Positions 9,833 through 18,368 of a stretch of 64,000 nt of DNA are shown here, piece by piece. The stretch is taken from the NCBI RefSeq assembly GCF_002287375.1, contig NZ_NPOA01000005.1:62001-126000 (forward strand). The letters run 5' to 3'. The position numbers and the translations under genes are program-made. The stretch comes from Virgibacillus profundi (GTDB lineage: Bacteria > Bacillota > Bacilli > Bacillales > Amphibacillaceae). Each line of letters opens with the position of its first letter. Position 1 is the stretch's first letter. The notes beneath the pieces were generated by a model, which saw nothing but the letters and a program-made list of their open reading frames with translations, ran no database searches and was not told the DNA's origin.

Positions 9833-10055
9833 AATGAATCCACATATTTATGGGAAAAAGTCATATATTTATAGTTTTTTACGAACCATATAGTAGCACA
9901 GTATGTAATTAAATAGTTTTTTTTCGGAAAAATAAAGGGTATCTATTATTTTTGTGGAATAACATATATATATATTTTCTTTTTTATATAAATTCCTTTA
10001 AAATATAAGATTATACCATAGAGCTTGTTCAAAAAGGGTATGTCATTATTACCGG

Positions 10056-10078
10056 ACTTTTTGAACATCCACTTATAA
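10056..10078 (+). repeat. 23-nt motif, copy 1 (upstream of ftsA)
   Basis: ACTTTTTGAACA, two bases, then CACTTATAA. The same 12-nt and 9-nt blocks recur with the same 2-nt gap at 11477-11499 before ftsZ; only the two gap bases differ. The first block is also the 3' strand of the hairpin beginning at 10026. Confidence 0.8.
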
Positions 10079-10104
10079 CATTAGAAATAGTAAATGGGAG
10101 ATAA

Positions 10105-10125
10105 TGTCTAATAAGTTATTAGACA
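10105..10125. promoter_or_regulatory. Perfect palindrome before the ftsA ribosome binding site
   Basis: TGTCTAATAA (10105-10114) and its exact reverse complement TTATTAGACA (10116-10125) flank a single G. It ends 9 nt before the GAGGAGGTG of ftsA. A 1-nt centre suits a dimeric protein operator better than an RNA hairpin, although a hairpin with the innermost pair opened is possible. No T tract follows, so it is not a terminator. Confidence 0.6.
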
Positions 10126-10150
10126 CTTCCGTATGAGGAGGTGCCTTTCT

Positions 10151-11431
10151 TTGAATAACAGTGAAGTACTGGTAAGTCTTGATATTGGTACAACAAAAAT
10201 CAAAGTAATTATTGGAGAAGTATTAAATGATTCACTAAACATAATTGGAGTCGGCACTGCAAAATCCAATGGTATGAAAAAGGGTGCTATTGTAGATATC
10301 GATCAGACCGTACAATCTATTAGAAATGCAGTTGAACAGGCTGAGCGAATGGTAGGTATGCAGATTGAAAGTGTTGTGGTGGGGATAAATGGCAGCCACA
10401 TTCAACTGCAGCCTTGTCACGGTGTTGTAGCAGTACAGAGTGAGAATCGTGAAATTGGAGAAGAGGACATTGCAAGGGTTATTGATGGTGCTCAAGTTGT
10501 TTCTGTCCCTCCTGAGCGTGAAATTGTTGATGTTATACCGAAGCAATTCATCGTAGACGGATTGGATGAAATAATTGATCCGAGAGGCATGATTGGTGTG
10601 CGCCTGGAAATGGAAGGAACAATTATCACATGTTCAAAAACAGTTTTACATAATATTTTAAAATGTGTGGAACGTGCGAACCTTCAGGTCACCGATATAT
10701 GTCTGCAGCCTTTAGCAGCCGGGTCTATTGCTCTATCAAAAGATGAAAAGAATATAGGGGTAGCTCTTATTGATGTAGGTGGTGGATGTTCAACCGTTTC
10801 CATCTTTGAAAATGATCATCTGGCTTCAACTAGTGTTGTTACTCTTGGCGGAGATAATATTACAAAGGATTTATCTATCGGACTTAGAACTTCAACGGAA
10901 GAAGCGGAAGACATTAAATTGAATTATGGCCATGCTTTTTACGATGATGCCCAGGAAGACGAAACTTTTGAGGTGTCGATAATAGGAAGTAATACGAAAC
11001 AAACCTATAATCAGCTCCAAATATCTGATATGATTGAAGCTAGAATGGAAGAAATCTATGCTTTTGCAGAAAGAGAAATAAGACGAATGGGTTACCAGGA
11101 ATTACCTGGAGGTTATGTATTAACAGGTGGAACTATGGCGTTGCCCGGTGTTTCAGAGCTGGCTGCAGATTTATTTCAATCAAATGTCCGAATCGCTATT
11201 CCTGATTACATAGGTGTAAGAGAATCTCAGTTTACTGCTGGAGTAGGAATCTTGCAATTTGCCTACCGCAATGCGAAAATCCAAGGGAAAGAATTATTTC
11301 CTTCTGTTATTGCTAGTTCGCAGGAACAGAAACCTAAACGAAATCAAAAACAAGCAAAATCAAATGAAAACAAAGAAAAAAAGAAAAAGGACTCTGGATT
11401 TGCTAATTTGTTTAAATATTTCTTTGATTAA
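10151..11431 (+). CDS. ftsA: Cell division protein FtsA
   Basis: Actin-like ATPase that tethers FtsZ to the membrane. TTG 10151 lies 7 nt after an excellent GAGGAGGTG (10135-10143) and gives 426 residues beginning with a Met-Asn-Asn-Ser-type N terminus as in B. subtilis FtsA (440 residues); an ATG at 10133 sits inside the ribosome binding site and is rejected. Motifs: phosphate-1 VSLDIGTTKIKV, phosphate-2 IDVGGGCSTV, GGYVLTGG. A Lys-rich linker leads to the C-terminal amphipathic membrane-targeting helix (GFANLFKYFFD). ftsZ follows after 117 nt. Confidence 0.96.
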   Translation: MNNSEVLVSLDIGTTKIKVIIGEVLNDSLNIIGVGTAKSNGMKKGAIVDIDQTVQSIRNAVEQAERMVGMQIESVVVGINGSHIQLQPCHGVVAVQSENREIGEEDIARVIDGAQVVSVPPEREIVDVIPKQFIVDGLDEIIDPRGMIGVRLEMEGTIITCSKTVLHNILKCVERANLQVTDICLQPLAAGSIALSKDEKNIGVALIDVGGGCSTVSIFENDHLASTSVVTLGGDNITKDLSIGLRTSTEEAEDIKLNYGHAFYDDAQEDETFEVSIIGSNTKQTYNQLQISDMIEARMEEIYAFAEREIRRMGYQELPGGYVLTGGTMALPGVSELAADLFQSNVRIAIPDYIGVRESQFTAGVGILQFAYRNAKIQGKELFPSVIASSQEQKPKRNQKQAKSNENKEKKKKDSGFANLFKYFFD

Positions 11432-11476
11432 ACAAGTCTTCCTATGAAATGTGATGTCAAAATGAAATAGTATTTA

Positions 11477-11499
11477 ACTTTTTGAACAGTCACTTATAA
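11477..11499 (+). repeat. 23-nt motif, copy 2 (upstream of ftsZ)
   Basis: ACTTTTTGAACA, GT, then CACTTATAA; 21 of 23 positions match copy 1 upstream of ftsA. It ends 49 nt before the ftsZ start, whereas copy 1 ends 72 nt before the ftsA start. In this copy there is no partner strand for a hairpin nearby. Confidence 0.8.
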
Positions 11500-11548
11500 A
11501 TTAGCTTCTGGAAACTCATGTAATTTTGCATATTAGGAGGAACGAAAT

Positions 11549-12712
11549 ATGTTAGAGTTTGATACAAATATGGAGGAACTGGCAACAATTAAAGTAATTG
11601 GTGTAGGTGGCGGCGGTAATAACGCTGTAAATCGAATGATTGAACATGGTGTTGAAGGTGTCGAATTCATCGCAGTAAATACAGATGCACAAGCATTGAA
11701 TTTATCAAAAGCAGAAGTGAAAATACAGATTGGCGGTAAGCTTACAAGAGGATTAGGCGCAGGTGCTAATCCGGAAGTAGGCAAAAAAGCTGCTGAAGAA
11801 AGTAAAGATCAGCTCCAGGAAGTATTGCAGGGAGCAGATATGATATTTGTTACAGCTGGAATGGGTGGAGGAACCGGTACTGGTGCAGCCCCTGTGATTG
11901 CCCAAATTGCGAAGGATTTAGGAGCATTAACAGTAGGTGTTGTTACGAGACCATTCTCTTTTGAGGGGAGAAGACGTTCTACACAAGCTATTTCAGGCAT
12001 TGATGCACTAAAAAGTAGTGTTGATACATTAATTGTTATTCCTAATGATCGCCTGCTTGAAATTGTAGATAAAAATACACCGATGCTTGAAGCTTTCCGT
12101 GAAGCAGATAATGTACTACGTCAAGGTGTTCAAGGTATATCTGATTTAATCGCTAAACCAGGTTTGATTAATGTGGACTTTGCAGACGTAAAAACAATCA
12201 TGACTGACAAAGGGTCTGCATTAATGGGAATCGGTATCGCAACAGGGGAAACCCGTGCCAGTGAGGCTGCGAAAAAAGCAATTTCATCTCCATTACTGGA
12301 AACTTCTATAGATGGAGCTCATGGTATATTAATGAATATAACCGGCGGGGCAAACCTAAGCTTGTATGAAGTTCAAGAAGCAGCTGATTTGGTAACATCT
12401 GCAGCTGATAGTGAAGTAAATGTTATCTTTGGTTCTGTTATAAACGAAAATCTAAATGATGAGATCATTGTTACGGTTATCGCAACAGGCTTTGATGAAA
12501 CTGTGAAAAGAGAAGAAAAACAGCCAAAGCAGCAACGTCCATCTTTAATTAATCATAATCAACATGCTGCAACAAGAGCAACAGATGATGTATCAAGAGA
12601 TAGAGAAAGAGAAAGAGAACCGATACAACAGCATCAACAGCGCCCGAAACAGGAAGAAGATACATTGGATATTCCTACATTCCTGAGAAATCGCAACCGC
12701 AACCGTCGCTAA
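11549..12712 (+). CDS. ftsZ: Cell division GTPase FtsZ
   Basis: Tubulin-like GTPase that assembles the cytokinetic ring. 387 residues (B. subtilis 382). Nucleotide-binding [13 protein letters not shown] near the N terminus and the tubulin signature GGGTGTG at 106-112; T7-loop Asp region FADVKTIM. A Gln/Arg-rich variable linker (about 318-375) leads to the conserved C-terminal peptide [17 protein letters not shown], which binds FtsA, SepF and regulators. ATG with a TAGGAGGAA site. A strong terminator follows. Confidence 0.98.
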   Translation: MLEFDTNMEELATIKVIGVGGGGNNAVNRMIEHGVEGVEFIAVNTDAQALNLSKAEVKIQIGGKLTRGLGAGANPEVGKKAAEESKDQLQEVLQGADMIFVTAGMGGGTGTGAAPVIAQIAKDLGALTVGVVTRPFSFEGRRRSTQAISGIDALKSSVDTLIVIPNDRLLEIVDKNTPMLEAFREADNVLRQGVQGISDLIAKPGLINVDFADVKTIMTDKGSALMGIGIATGETRASEAAKKAISSPLLETSIDGAHGILMNITGGANLSLYEVQEAADLVTSAADSEVNVIFGSVINENLNDEIIVTVIATGFDETVKREEKQPKQQRPSLINHNQHAATRATDDVSRDREREREPIQQHQQRPKQEEDTLDIPTFLRNRNRNRR

Positions 12713-12744
12713 AGTATTTAATAATTTTATATAACAATGTCTAT

Positions 12745-12785
12745 AAGCAAACAGGTGTCGAAAGCGATGCCTGTTTGCTTTTTTT
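12745..12785 (+). terminator. Terminator after ftsZ
   Basis: AAGCAAACAGG (12745-12755) pairs with CCTGTTTGCTT (12770-12780), extended inward by TCG/CGA, and is followed by a run of T. It closes the ftsA-ftsZ unit. The loop side contains TGTCGAA, a chance match to a Spo0A box core. Confidence 0.9.
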
Positions 12786-12859
12786 CATGGTTAATTTATG
12801 AGGATAAATACATTTAATAAGAAACCGTTTAAGGACAACGATGAAATCAATTTTTTCAC

Positions 12860-12944
12860 CGACAAACTCCCCGATAACTAGTTAAAATTAGCCCCTCTAT
12901 ACATACAAGAAGTGACAGACTTTGCTCAAGCCATTCGATATACT
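12860..12944 (+). promoter_or_regulatory. Candidate Spo0A-activated promoter of spoIIGA-sigE
   Basis: -35-like GTGACA (12912-12917) and -10-like TATACT (12939-12944) are separated by 21 nt. The B. subtilis spoIIG promoter is a SigA promoter with an abnormally long 22-nt spacer that needs Spo0A bound upstream, so the spacing is informative. A partial 0A box on the minus strand (CGACAA, 12860-12865, 6 of 8) lies about 50 bp upstream. Inferred from spacing and position. Confidence 0.45.
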
Positions 12945-13013
12945 TTTAGGAAACCTATTAAATATGATGCCTATTTTATTGATATGGCGGTTTTTTTAGA
13001 AAGGAAGAGTAAG

Positions 13014-13934
13014 TTGACCATTTATCTTGATGCTGTCTGGACATTGAATTTTTTCCTGGATATGATGCTTTTAATGCTTACACAAGCTCTGGCAAGGGAC
13101 AGTACAAGAAAAATCCGAATTGTTTTTGGTGCTTTTATCGCATCACTGCTTGTTCCTATTTCTATTTATTTCCCTGATTCATTTGCGACTAGTGTAGTCG
13201 GAAAATTTATTTACTCGGTCATTATAATAGTTTGCGCATTTGGTTTCATGAATATATACCGAATGATGAAATTACTCTTATTATTTTATTTCACAACATT
13301 TGCAATTGGGGGTGGACTAATAGCAATACATTTTCTATTTCAAAATCCGATTGGTCTATCTGCAAATGGTTTACTCACATTTAACAGTGGTTACGGTGAC
13401 CCTATCAGCTGGATTTTCCTTTGTATTGGCTTTCCGTTAGTATGGATTTTCACAAAAGCCCGTATGGACAGGCATGCAGCCGAGAAGATTCGTTATGATC
13501 AGCAATACCCGGTTACTATTCAATTAAAAAATAAAAGCTATTCAACTACTGGCTATATTGATAGTGGTAATCAATTGGTAGATCCTCTAACAAAGAAACC
13601 TGTCATTATTTGTGACGAATCATTTTTAAAGCAGTGGTTTTCCGAAAATGAGTGGAAGCAATTAAAGGATGCAAATGATCATCTTGATTTTGACAACCTC
13701 CCAAGAGGCTGGGAAAAATATATTCATATTGTGCCATACCAGGGTGTGCAGGGAAGTGGAATGTTTTTAATTGGAATTAAGCCAGATAAACTAGTCGTTC
13801 ACTATGATGAGCAAAAAATAGTTACAAATAAAATATTGATCGGCATCCAGTTTGCTGAATTAACAAAAGATCAAAGCTATCATTGTTTGCTTCAACCACA
13901 AATATTAAAATTAGCAGCTGTTTATTCTGCATAA
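13014..13934 (+). CDS. spoIIGA: Sporulation sigma-E processing peptidase
   Basis: Membrane aspartic protease that removes the pro-sequence of SigE once SpoIIR signals from the forespore. TTG 13014 after GGAAG gives 306 residues (B. subtilis 309) beginning TIYLDAVWTLNFFLD as in the family; the frame is open upstream to 12912 but that extension is not family-like and would include the promoter. Five membrane helices in the N-terminal half, then the protease domain with the catalytic aspartate motif IDSGNQL. sigE follows by 11 nt, the usual arrangement. Confidence 0.95.
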   Translation: MTIYLDAVWTLNFFLDMMLLMLTQALARDSTRKIRIVFGAFIASLLVPISIYFPDSFATSVVGKFIYSVIIIVCAFGFMNIYRMMKLLLLFYFTTFAIGGGLIAIHFLFQNPIGLSANGLLTFNSGYGDPISWIFLCIGFPLVWIFTKARMDRHAAEKIRYDQQYPVTIQLKNKSYSTTGYIDSGNQLVDPLTKKPVIICDESFLKQWFSENEWKQLKDANDHLDFDNLPRGWEKYIHIVPYQGVQGSGMFLIGIKPDKLVVHYDEQKIVTNKILIGIQFAELTKDQSYHCLLQPQILKLAAVYSA

Positions 13935-13945
13935 AGGAGAGATAA

Positions 13946-14671
13946 TTGTTGGTAAAATCATGGAAACTGTCTTTTCGATTAAAGTGGTATAAAGTTTTAA
14001 TGAAATTAGGAATTAAATCGGATGAAATATACTATATTGGGGGAAAAGAAGCACTACCGCCACCACTGTCCAAACAGGAAGAACAGGAATTATTAATATT
14101 ATTGCCAAAAGGAGACAAAGCAGCACGTGCTGTATTGATTGAACGAAATTTGCGTTTAGTCGTGTATATTGCACGTAAATTTGAAAACACAGGTATTAAT
14201 ATTGAGGATTTAATAAGTATTGGTACAATTGGTCTCATTAAGGGTGTAAATACATTTAAGCCTGAAAAGAAGATAAAGCTGGCTACATATGCTTCGAGGT
14301 GTATTGAAAATGAAATATTAATGTATTTACGCAGAAATAATAAATTAAAATCTGAAATATCTTTTGATGAACCACTAAACATTGATTGGGATGGAAATGA
14401 ATTGCTATTATCAGATGTATTGGGTACTGAAGTGGATATCATAACAAAAAATCTAGAATCAAATGTTGACAAAAGTTTATTGAAAAATGCTCTTTCTCAA
14501 TTAACTGATCGCGAAAAACAAATTATGGAATTGCGCTTTGGATTGATAGGGGAAGAGGAAAAAACACAAAAGGATGTAGCTGATATGTTAGGTATTTCCC
14601 AATCTTATATTTCACGATTGGAAAAAAAGATTATTAGACGATTAAAAAAAGAATTTAATAAAATGGTTTAG
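13946..14671 (+). CDS. sigE: RNA polymerase sigma-E factor precursor (mother cell)
   Basis: Early mother-cell sigma factor, made as inactive pro-SigE. 241 residues from TTG 13946, after AAAGGAGA. The basic, amphipathic pro-region ([19 protein letters not shown]) precedes the YYIGG region near residue 29, close to where B. subtilis pro-SigE is cut by SpoIIGA. Sigma region 2 ([35 protein letters not shown]) and region 4 helix-turn-helix ([20 protein letters not shown]) are intact. About 120 nt separate it from sigG. Confidence 0.98.
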   Translation: MLVKSWKLSFRLKWYKVLMKLGIKSDEIYYIGGKEALPPPLSKQEEQELLILLPKGDKAARAVLIERNLRLVVYIARKFENTGINIEDLISIGTIGLIKGVNTFKPEKKIKLATYASRCIENEILMYLRRNNKLKSEISFDEPLNIDWDGNELLLSDVLGTEVDIITKNLESNVDKSLLKNALSQLTDREKQIMELRFGLIGEEEKTQKDVADMLGISQSYISRLEKKIIRRLKKEFNKMV

Positions 14672-14725
14672 CCTTGATGTATGAAGAATTGGTGTGATTT
14701 AGTGATTTTTCAGACCGGATAAGCT

Positions 14726-14756
14726 TGCATAAAAATCCTTCCATGCGGAGATACTG
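14726..14756 (+). promoter_or_regulatory. Candidate SigF/SigG promoter of sigG
   Basis: TGCATAA (14726-14732), 17 nt, then GATACTG (14750-14756) resembles the forespore SigF/SigG pattern (a GCATA-like -35, a CATACTA-like -10). B. subtilis sigG is transcribed by SigF and then by SigG itself, so such a site is expected here. It lies about 40 nt before the start codon. Confidence 0.45.
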
Positions 14757-14794
14757 TCCATGAACAGCATCGCCAACTGGGAGGGTTGAACAAA

Positions 14795-15577
14795 ATGACT
14801 AGACATAAAGTTGTAATATGTGGTGTTGATACATCGAAGCTACCTGTTTTAAAGAATGATGAAATGAAAAAACTTTTTATAAAAATGCAGCAGGATGATG
14901 ATTTATCTGCACGAGAAGAGCTTGTAAATGGAAATTTACGGCTTGTTTTAAGCGTGATTCAACGTTTTAATAATCGTGGTGAATATGTAGATGATCTATT
15001 CCAGGTAGGTTGCATCGGTTTAATGAAATCTATTGACAATTTTGATTTAGCACATAATGTTAGATTTTCCACATATGCTGTTCCAATGATTATCGGTGAA
15101 ATTAGACGATACTTAAGGGATAATAATCCGATTAGAGTGTCAAGATCTTTAAGGGATATTGCTTATAAAGCATTACAAGTAAGGGAAAAGCTCATTAATA
15201 AAACATCTAAAGAACCAACAGCAATGGAGATTTCTGAAGAGATGGGGATTCCACATTCAGACATTGTATTTGCACTTGATGCAATTCAGGATCCTGTATC
15301 ATTATTCGAACCAATTTATAATGATGGTGGAGATCCAATTTATGTATTGGATCAAATCAGTGATGAAAAAGATAAGGATTCAACCTGGCTTGATAAACTT
15401 TCATTAAAGGAAGGAATGTATAAACTTAACGAAAGAGAAAAGATGATATTAAATAAACGATTTTTTCAGGGGAAAACTCAAATGGAAGTGGCAGATGAAA
15501 TAGGTATCTCCCAAGCCCAGGTTTCCCGTCTTGAAAAAGCCGCCATCAGTCAAATGAACAAGCAGATGTTTGAATAA
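14795..15577 (+). CDS. sigG: RNA polymerase sigma-G factor (forespore)
   Basis: Late forespore sigma factor, 260 residues from ATG 14795, the same length as B. subtilis SigG; GGGAGGG lies 9 nt upstream, while an in-frame TTG at 14786 has no spacing to it. N terminus carries the SigG-typical VVICGVDTSKLPVLKN; region 2 (RFNNRGEYVDDLFQVGCIGLMKS) and region 4 (TQMEVADEIGISQAQVSRLEKAA) are highly conserved. It follows spoIIGA-sigE but has its own likely promoter and a strong terminator behind it. Confidence 0.98.
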   Translation: MTRHKVVICGVDTSKLPVLKNDEMKKLFIKMQQDDDLSAREELVNGNLRLVLSVIQRFNNRGEYVDDLFQVGCIGLMKSIDNFDLAHNVRFSTYAVPMIIGEIRRYLRDNNPIRVSRSLRDIAYKALQVREKLINKTSKEPTAMEISEEMGIPHSDIVFALDAIQDPVSLFEPIYNDGGDPIYVLDQISDEKDKDSTWLDKLSLKEGMYKLNEREKMILNKRFFQGKTQMEVADEIGISQAQVSRLEKAAISQMNKQMFE

Positions 15578-15674
15578 AGCTGAGGCGACTGTTCAGAAGC
15601 TAAACAAGTATAACGAGTTTGCTTGGAAATGGAGGGGACAGCAAAGTACTACGTAAAAGAACATCAATTATAAA

Positions 15675-15719
15675 ACAAAAGGAAAAGGTTTTTCGTCAAC
15701 CGATTCCTTTTGTTTTTTT
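15675..15719 (+). terminator. Terminator after sigG
   Basis: ACAAAAGGAA (15675-15684) pairs with TTCCTTTTGT (15704-15713), with an inner GGTT/AACC pairing, followed by a T tract. Located about 100 nt after the sigG stop. Confidence 0.85.
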
Positions 15720-15729
15720 GTTTTATATG

Positions 15730-15757
15730 AAAATATCCGAGGGGCCATGCATATAGT
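15730..15757 (+). promoter_or_regulatory. Candidate SigE-like promoter of ylmC
   Basis: AAAATAT (15730-15736), 13 nt, CATATAGT (15750-15757). The -10 octamer is identical to the one proposed upstream of spoVD. YlmC/YmxH proteins are associated with sporulation, which fits a mother-cell promoter. Confidence 0.35.
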
Positions 15758-15781
15758 TAAAGTAAGGTGGGGGTGAGTATA

Positions 15782-16063
15782 ATGATAAAGCTTTCAGAAC
15801 TGCAGGTAAAAGAAGTAATAATTATTGATGATGGCAGGCGTTTGGGACATATTTCCGATTTGGAAATTGATACTGACAATGGAAGGATTATTGCAATTGT
15901 AATTATTTTAAAGGAAAAGACTGGTGGTTTTTTTGGTAAGCCTGATGAGTTGATTATTCATTGGGACCAAATTGTAAGAATAGGATCTGATGTAATCCTT
16001 GTAAATGAGGTTAAAAAACCAAAATTATATTCAGAAGCATTTTCTAATGACAAAAATTTATAA
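15782..16063 (+). CDS. ylmC: YlmC/YmxH family PRC-barrel protein
   Basis: 93 residues from ATG 15782, after a long AAGGTGGGGGTGA site. The body (LSELQVKEVIIIDDGRRLGHISDLEIDTDNGRI) is the PRC-barrel fold seen in YlmC/YmxH sporulation-associated proteins. The biochemical role is not established. In B. subtilis ylmC is likewise at the head of the ylm cluster after sigG; ylmA, which B. subtilis has between sigG and ylmC, is absent here. The C terminus runs close to the next gene, which starts 56 nt later. Confidence 0.88.
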   Translation: MIKLSELQVKEVIIIDDGRRLGHISDLEIDTDNGRIIAIVIILKEKTGGFFGKPDELIIHWDQIVRIGSDVILVNEVKKPKLYSEAFSNDKNL

Positions 16064-16118
16064 TAAAATCAAAAATATGATAAAATGGTACAGATATACT
16101 TTCAGGGGGGTACCTTTA

Positions 16119-16928
16119 ATGAATGAACCATTTATACAATGTAATGAAAACTATTTACATATAGAAAAATGGCAGAAAACCAATCCTAAACTGATAGCTG
16201 GATTTACGACGAGAAATGGGGGTGTAAGTACACCTCCATTTCACACATTAAATACTGGATTACATGTACATGATGAACATAAGGATGTCATTACGAACCG
16301 AAGAAAGTTGTCGGAAAGCTTGAATATTCCACTGAGCAGCTGGGTATCCGGTGAGCAGGTGCATCATACAAATGTTAAGCAAATCAATAGCAATGATAAG
16401 GGAAAGGGAGCTATTACATATCAAAGCTCAATTAAGGGAATAGATGGTTTAATTACGAATGAAAAAGGAATTCTATGTACTGCCTTTTTTGCTGATTGTA
16501 TACCATTATACTTTTTTGATCCTAAAACAGGGTATATTGGTATTGCACACGCCGGGTGGAAGGGTACTGTCAGCAGAATAGCTGAAAAAATGGTTCAAGA
16601 GCTGCAAAAGACAGGTGTTAATAAGGATGATTTGTTTGTTGCTATTGGACCAGGCATTTCACAGCAGTTTTATGAGGTTGGTGAAAATGTCATCAAACAT
16701 ATTGATATGAAAGACAGAGAAAAAACTGTAATCCAACAAGCGAATAATCGGTATTTATTAGATTTAAAGCAATTAAATGTAGAAATCCTTTTACAATCTG
16801 GTGTATTACGTCATAATATAGATATAACAAATTATTGCACATTTAATGATAAAGATTTATTTTTTTCACACCGAAGAGATAATGGGAAAACGGGAAGGAT
16901 GTTAGGATTCCTTGGGTTTTCAATATAA
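16119..16928 (+). CDS. pgeF: Peptidoglycan editing factor / purine nucleoside phosphorylase-like YlmD
   Basis: Cytoplasmic laccase-domain protein; homologues prevent mis-incorporation in stem peptides (PgeF) and some act on purine nucleosides. 269 residues from ATG 16119, with AGGGGGG 8 nt upstream; the frame is open upstream into ylmC but that part is not conserved. Metal and active-site motifs: GFTTRNGGVS, VSGEQVH, FADCIPLYF and HAGWKGT, then GPGISQQFYEVG. Between ylmC and ylmE, as in B. subtilis. Confidence 0.93.
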   Translation: MNEPFIQCNENYLHIEKWQKTNPKLIAGFTTRNGGVSTPPFHTLNTGLHVHDEHKDVITNRRKLSESLNIPLSSWVSGEQVHHTNVKQINSNDKGKGAITYQSSIKGIDGLITNEKGILCTAFFADCIPLYFFDPKTGYIGIAHAGWKGTVSRIAEKMVQELQKTGVNKDDLFVAIGPGISQQFYEVGENVIKHIDMKDREKTVIQQANNRYLLDLKQLNVEILLQSGVLRHNIDITNYCTFNDKDLFFSHRRDNGKTGRMLGFLGFSI

Positions 16929-16945
16929 TTATATTGGGAGGAATA

Positions 16946-17626
16946 ATGGTTATAATGGATGTAGCAGAAAATCTTGAACAAATTAAATTTAATATTGGAC
17001 AAGCTTGTGAGAAAAGCAATCGAAATCCGGATGAAATTACATTAATTGGTGTTACGAAATATGTTACAATAGAACGAACAGAAGAAACGATTAATGCCGG
17101 GATTAAGAACCTTGGCGAAAATCGCCTCGAAGGTTTTCTGGAAAAGTTTAACCATTTTGGGAATAAGGTAAACTGGCATTTTATTGGAACATTACAAACA
17201 CGAAAAGTAAAAGACGTTATTCATAATATCGATGCACTTCATTCATTGGATCGAATATCACTTGCTAAAGAAGTTGATAAACGTGCTGAATCAAATGTTG
17301 ACTGTTTTGTACAGGTCAATGTGAGTGGTGAGGAATCCAAGCATGGGCTAGAGCCTGATAAAGTAATTCCTTTCATAGAAGAGGTAGCAAAATATGAAAA
17401 AATCAATATCGTCGGTTTAATGACAATGGCACCACATATAGAGGATAAAAACCACTTAAGAAATGTCTTTGGAAAATTGGCTGATTTGAAAGATACCATC
17501 CAACAGAAAAAGCTACCACATGCTCCTTGTGAATACTTATCCATGGGTATGAGCAATGATTATGAAATTGCAATTGAAGAGGGAGCAACACATATTCGAT
17601 TAGGTTCACATTTAGTTGGATCATAA
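16946..17626 (+). CDS. ylmE: YggS/YlmE family pyridoxal phosphate homeostasis protein
   Basis: PLP-binding TIM-barrel protein (PLPBP/YggS family) that buffers vitamin B6 and amino-acid pools. About 226 residues. Motifs: VTKYV with the PLP-binding lysine, [44 protein letters not shown]. The start is uncertain: ATG 16946 is 4 nt after GGGAGG and ATG 16955 is 13 nt after it; the second aligns a little better with B. subtilis YlmE. It precedes sepF, the usual neighbour of this family. Confidence 0.93.
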   Translation: MVIMDVAENLEQIKFNIGQACEKSNRNPDEITLIGVTKYVTIERTEETINAGIKNLGENRLEGFLEKFNHFGNKVNWHFIGTLQTRKVKDVIHNIDALHSLDRISLAKEVDKRAESNVDCFVQVNVSGEESKHGLEPDKVIPFIEEVAKYEKINIVGLMTMAPHIEDKNHLRNVFGKLADLKDTIQQKKLPHAPCEYLSMGMSNDYEIAIEEGATHIRLGSHLVGS

Positions 17627-17646
17627 TATTATCGAGGAGTGAAGAA

Positions 17647-18081
17647 ATGAGTTTTAAAAATAAGATTAAAAATTATTTTACGATGGATGATGAGTATGAA
17701 TATGAGTATGTTGAAGAAGAAGAAGTGGCAGCCGGCAGCAAAATAGATTCGGAACAGAAGAATAAAAATGTAGTTAATTTAACAAGTATGCAACAACCAA
17801 CATCTAAAGTTGTTCTTTGTGAGCCAAGAACTTATAGTGAAGCACAGGAAATCGCAGATAATGTTGTAAACAGAAGAGCTGTCGTTATTAATTTACAACG
17901 GGTAGACAATCATCAAGCAAAAAGAATTGTTGATTTCCTTAGTGGTACTGTTTATGCCGTTAATGGTGATATTCAAAAACTGGGGGCTGAAACATTTCTT
18001 TGTACTCCTGATAATGTTGATGTTTCCGGAACAATATCCGAAGCATTTATTGAGGAAGATGAATTTGAAAAAGGATGGTAA
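17647..18081 (+). CDS. sepF: Cell division protein SepF
   Basis: Membrane-associated FtsZ-bundling protein acting at the septum. 144 residues, as usual. An N-terminal amphipathic membrane-binding helix ([16 protein letters not shown]) is followed by an acidic linker and the SepF core ([47 protein letters not shown]). ATG with GAGGAG about 7 nt upstream. Cotranscribed with ylmE and ylmG, judging by 20-nt and 6-nt gaps. Confidence 0.96.
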   Translation: MSFKNKIKNYFTMDDEYEYEYVEEEEVAAGSKIDSEQKNKNVVNLTSMQQPTSKVVLCEPRTYSEAQEIADNVVNRRAVVINLQRVDNHQAKRIVDFLSGTVYAVNGDIQKLGAETFLCTPDNVDVSGTISEAFIEEDEFEKGW

Positions 18082-18087
18082 TCAATA

Positions 18088-18354
18088 ATGGATCTATTAC
18101 ATGTAGTACTGTACTATGCCTTGGTAATATATAGTTATGCGATAATTGTATATATTTTTATGTCATGGTTTCCGGGAGCAAGAGAATCATCATTTGGTCA
18201 ATTTTTAGCTAAAATTTGTGAGCCTTACTTAGAGCAATTTCGCAAGTTTATTCCGCCACTTGGAATGATCGATCTGTCACCAATTGTTGGGATTTTTGTT
18301 TTGATTTTAGCAAGATCCGGATTAAATGAATTGTTTAAAATGCTGCCATTTTAA
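18088..18354 (+). CDS. ylmG: YggT family membrane protein YlmG
   Basis: 88-residue integral membrane protein with two hydrophobic helices (about 3-25 and 63-85) and the YggT signature [32 protein letters not shown]. Molecular function is not settled; the conserved neighbourhood with sepF links it to division or envelope homeostasis. It follows sepF by 6 nt. Confidence 0.93.
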   Translation: MDLLHVVLYYALVIYSYAIIVYIFMSWFPGARESSFGQFLAKICEPYLEQFRKFIPPLGMIDLSPIVGIFVLILARSGLNELFKMLPF

Positions 18355-18368
18355 AGGAATGAGAAAAG

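Larger units (their letters stand above)
9833..10150. other. AT-rich divIB-ftsA intergenic region
   Basis: 318 nt with no gene. It holds a long AT tract (about 9900-10015), a stem of TGTTCAAAAAG (10026-10036) with CTTTTTGAACA (10057-10067) and no U-run, the first copy of a motif also found before ftsZ, and a perfect 10-bp palindrome at 10105-10125. A weak SigA-like pair can be read (TTTATA near 9985, TAAGAT 17 nt later) but I do not trust it. Confidence 0.6.

Noticed and set aside
12757-12763. TGTCGAA as a Spo0A box for spoIIGA
   Set aside because: It is inside the ftsZ terminator hairpin and too far from the proposed promoter; probably chance.
14032-14472. 146-codon minus-strand open frame opposite sigE
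   Set aside because: Antisense shadow of sigE; its sequence is what the reverse complement of a conserved sigma factor produces.
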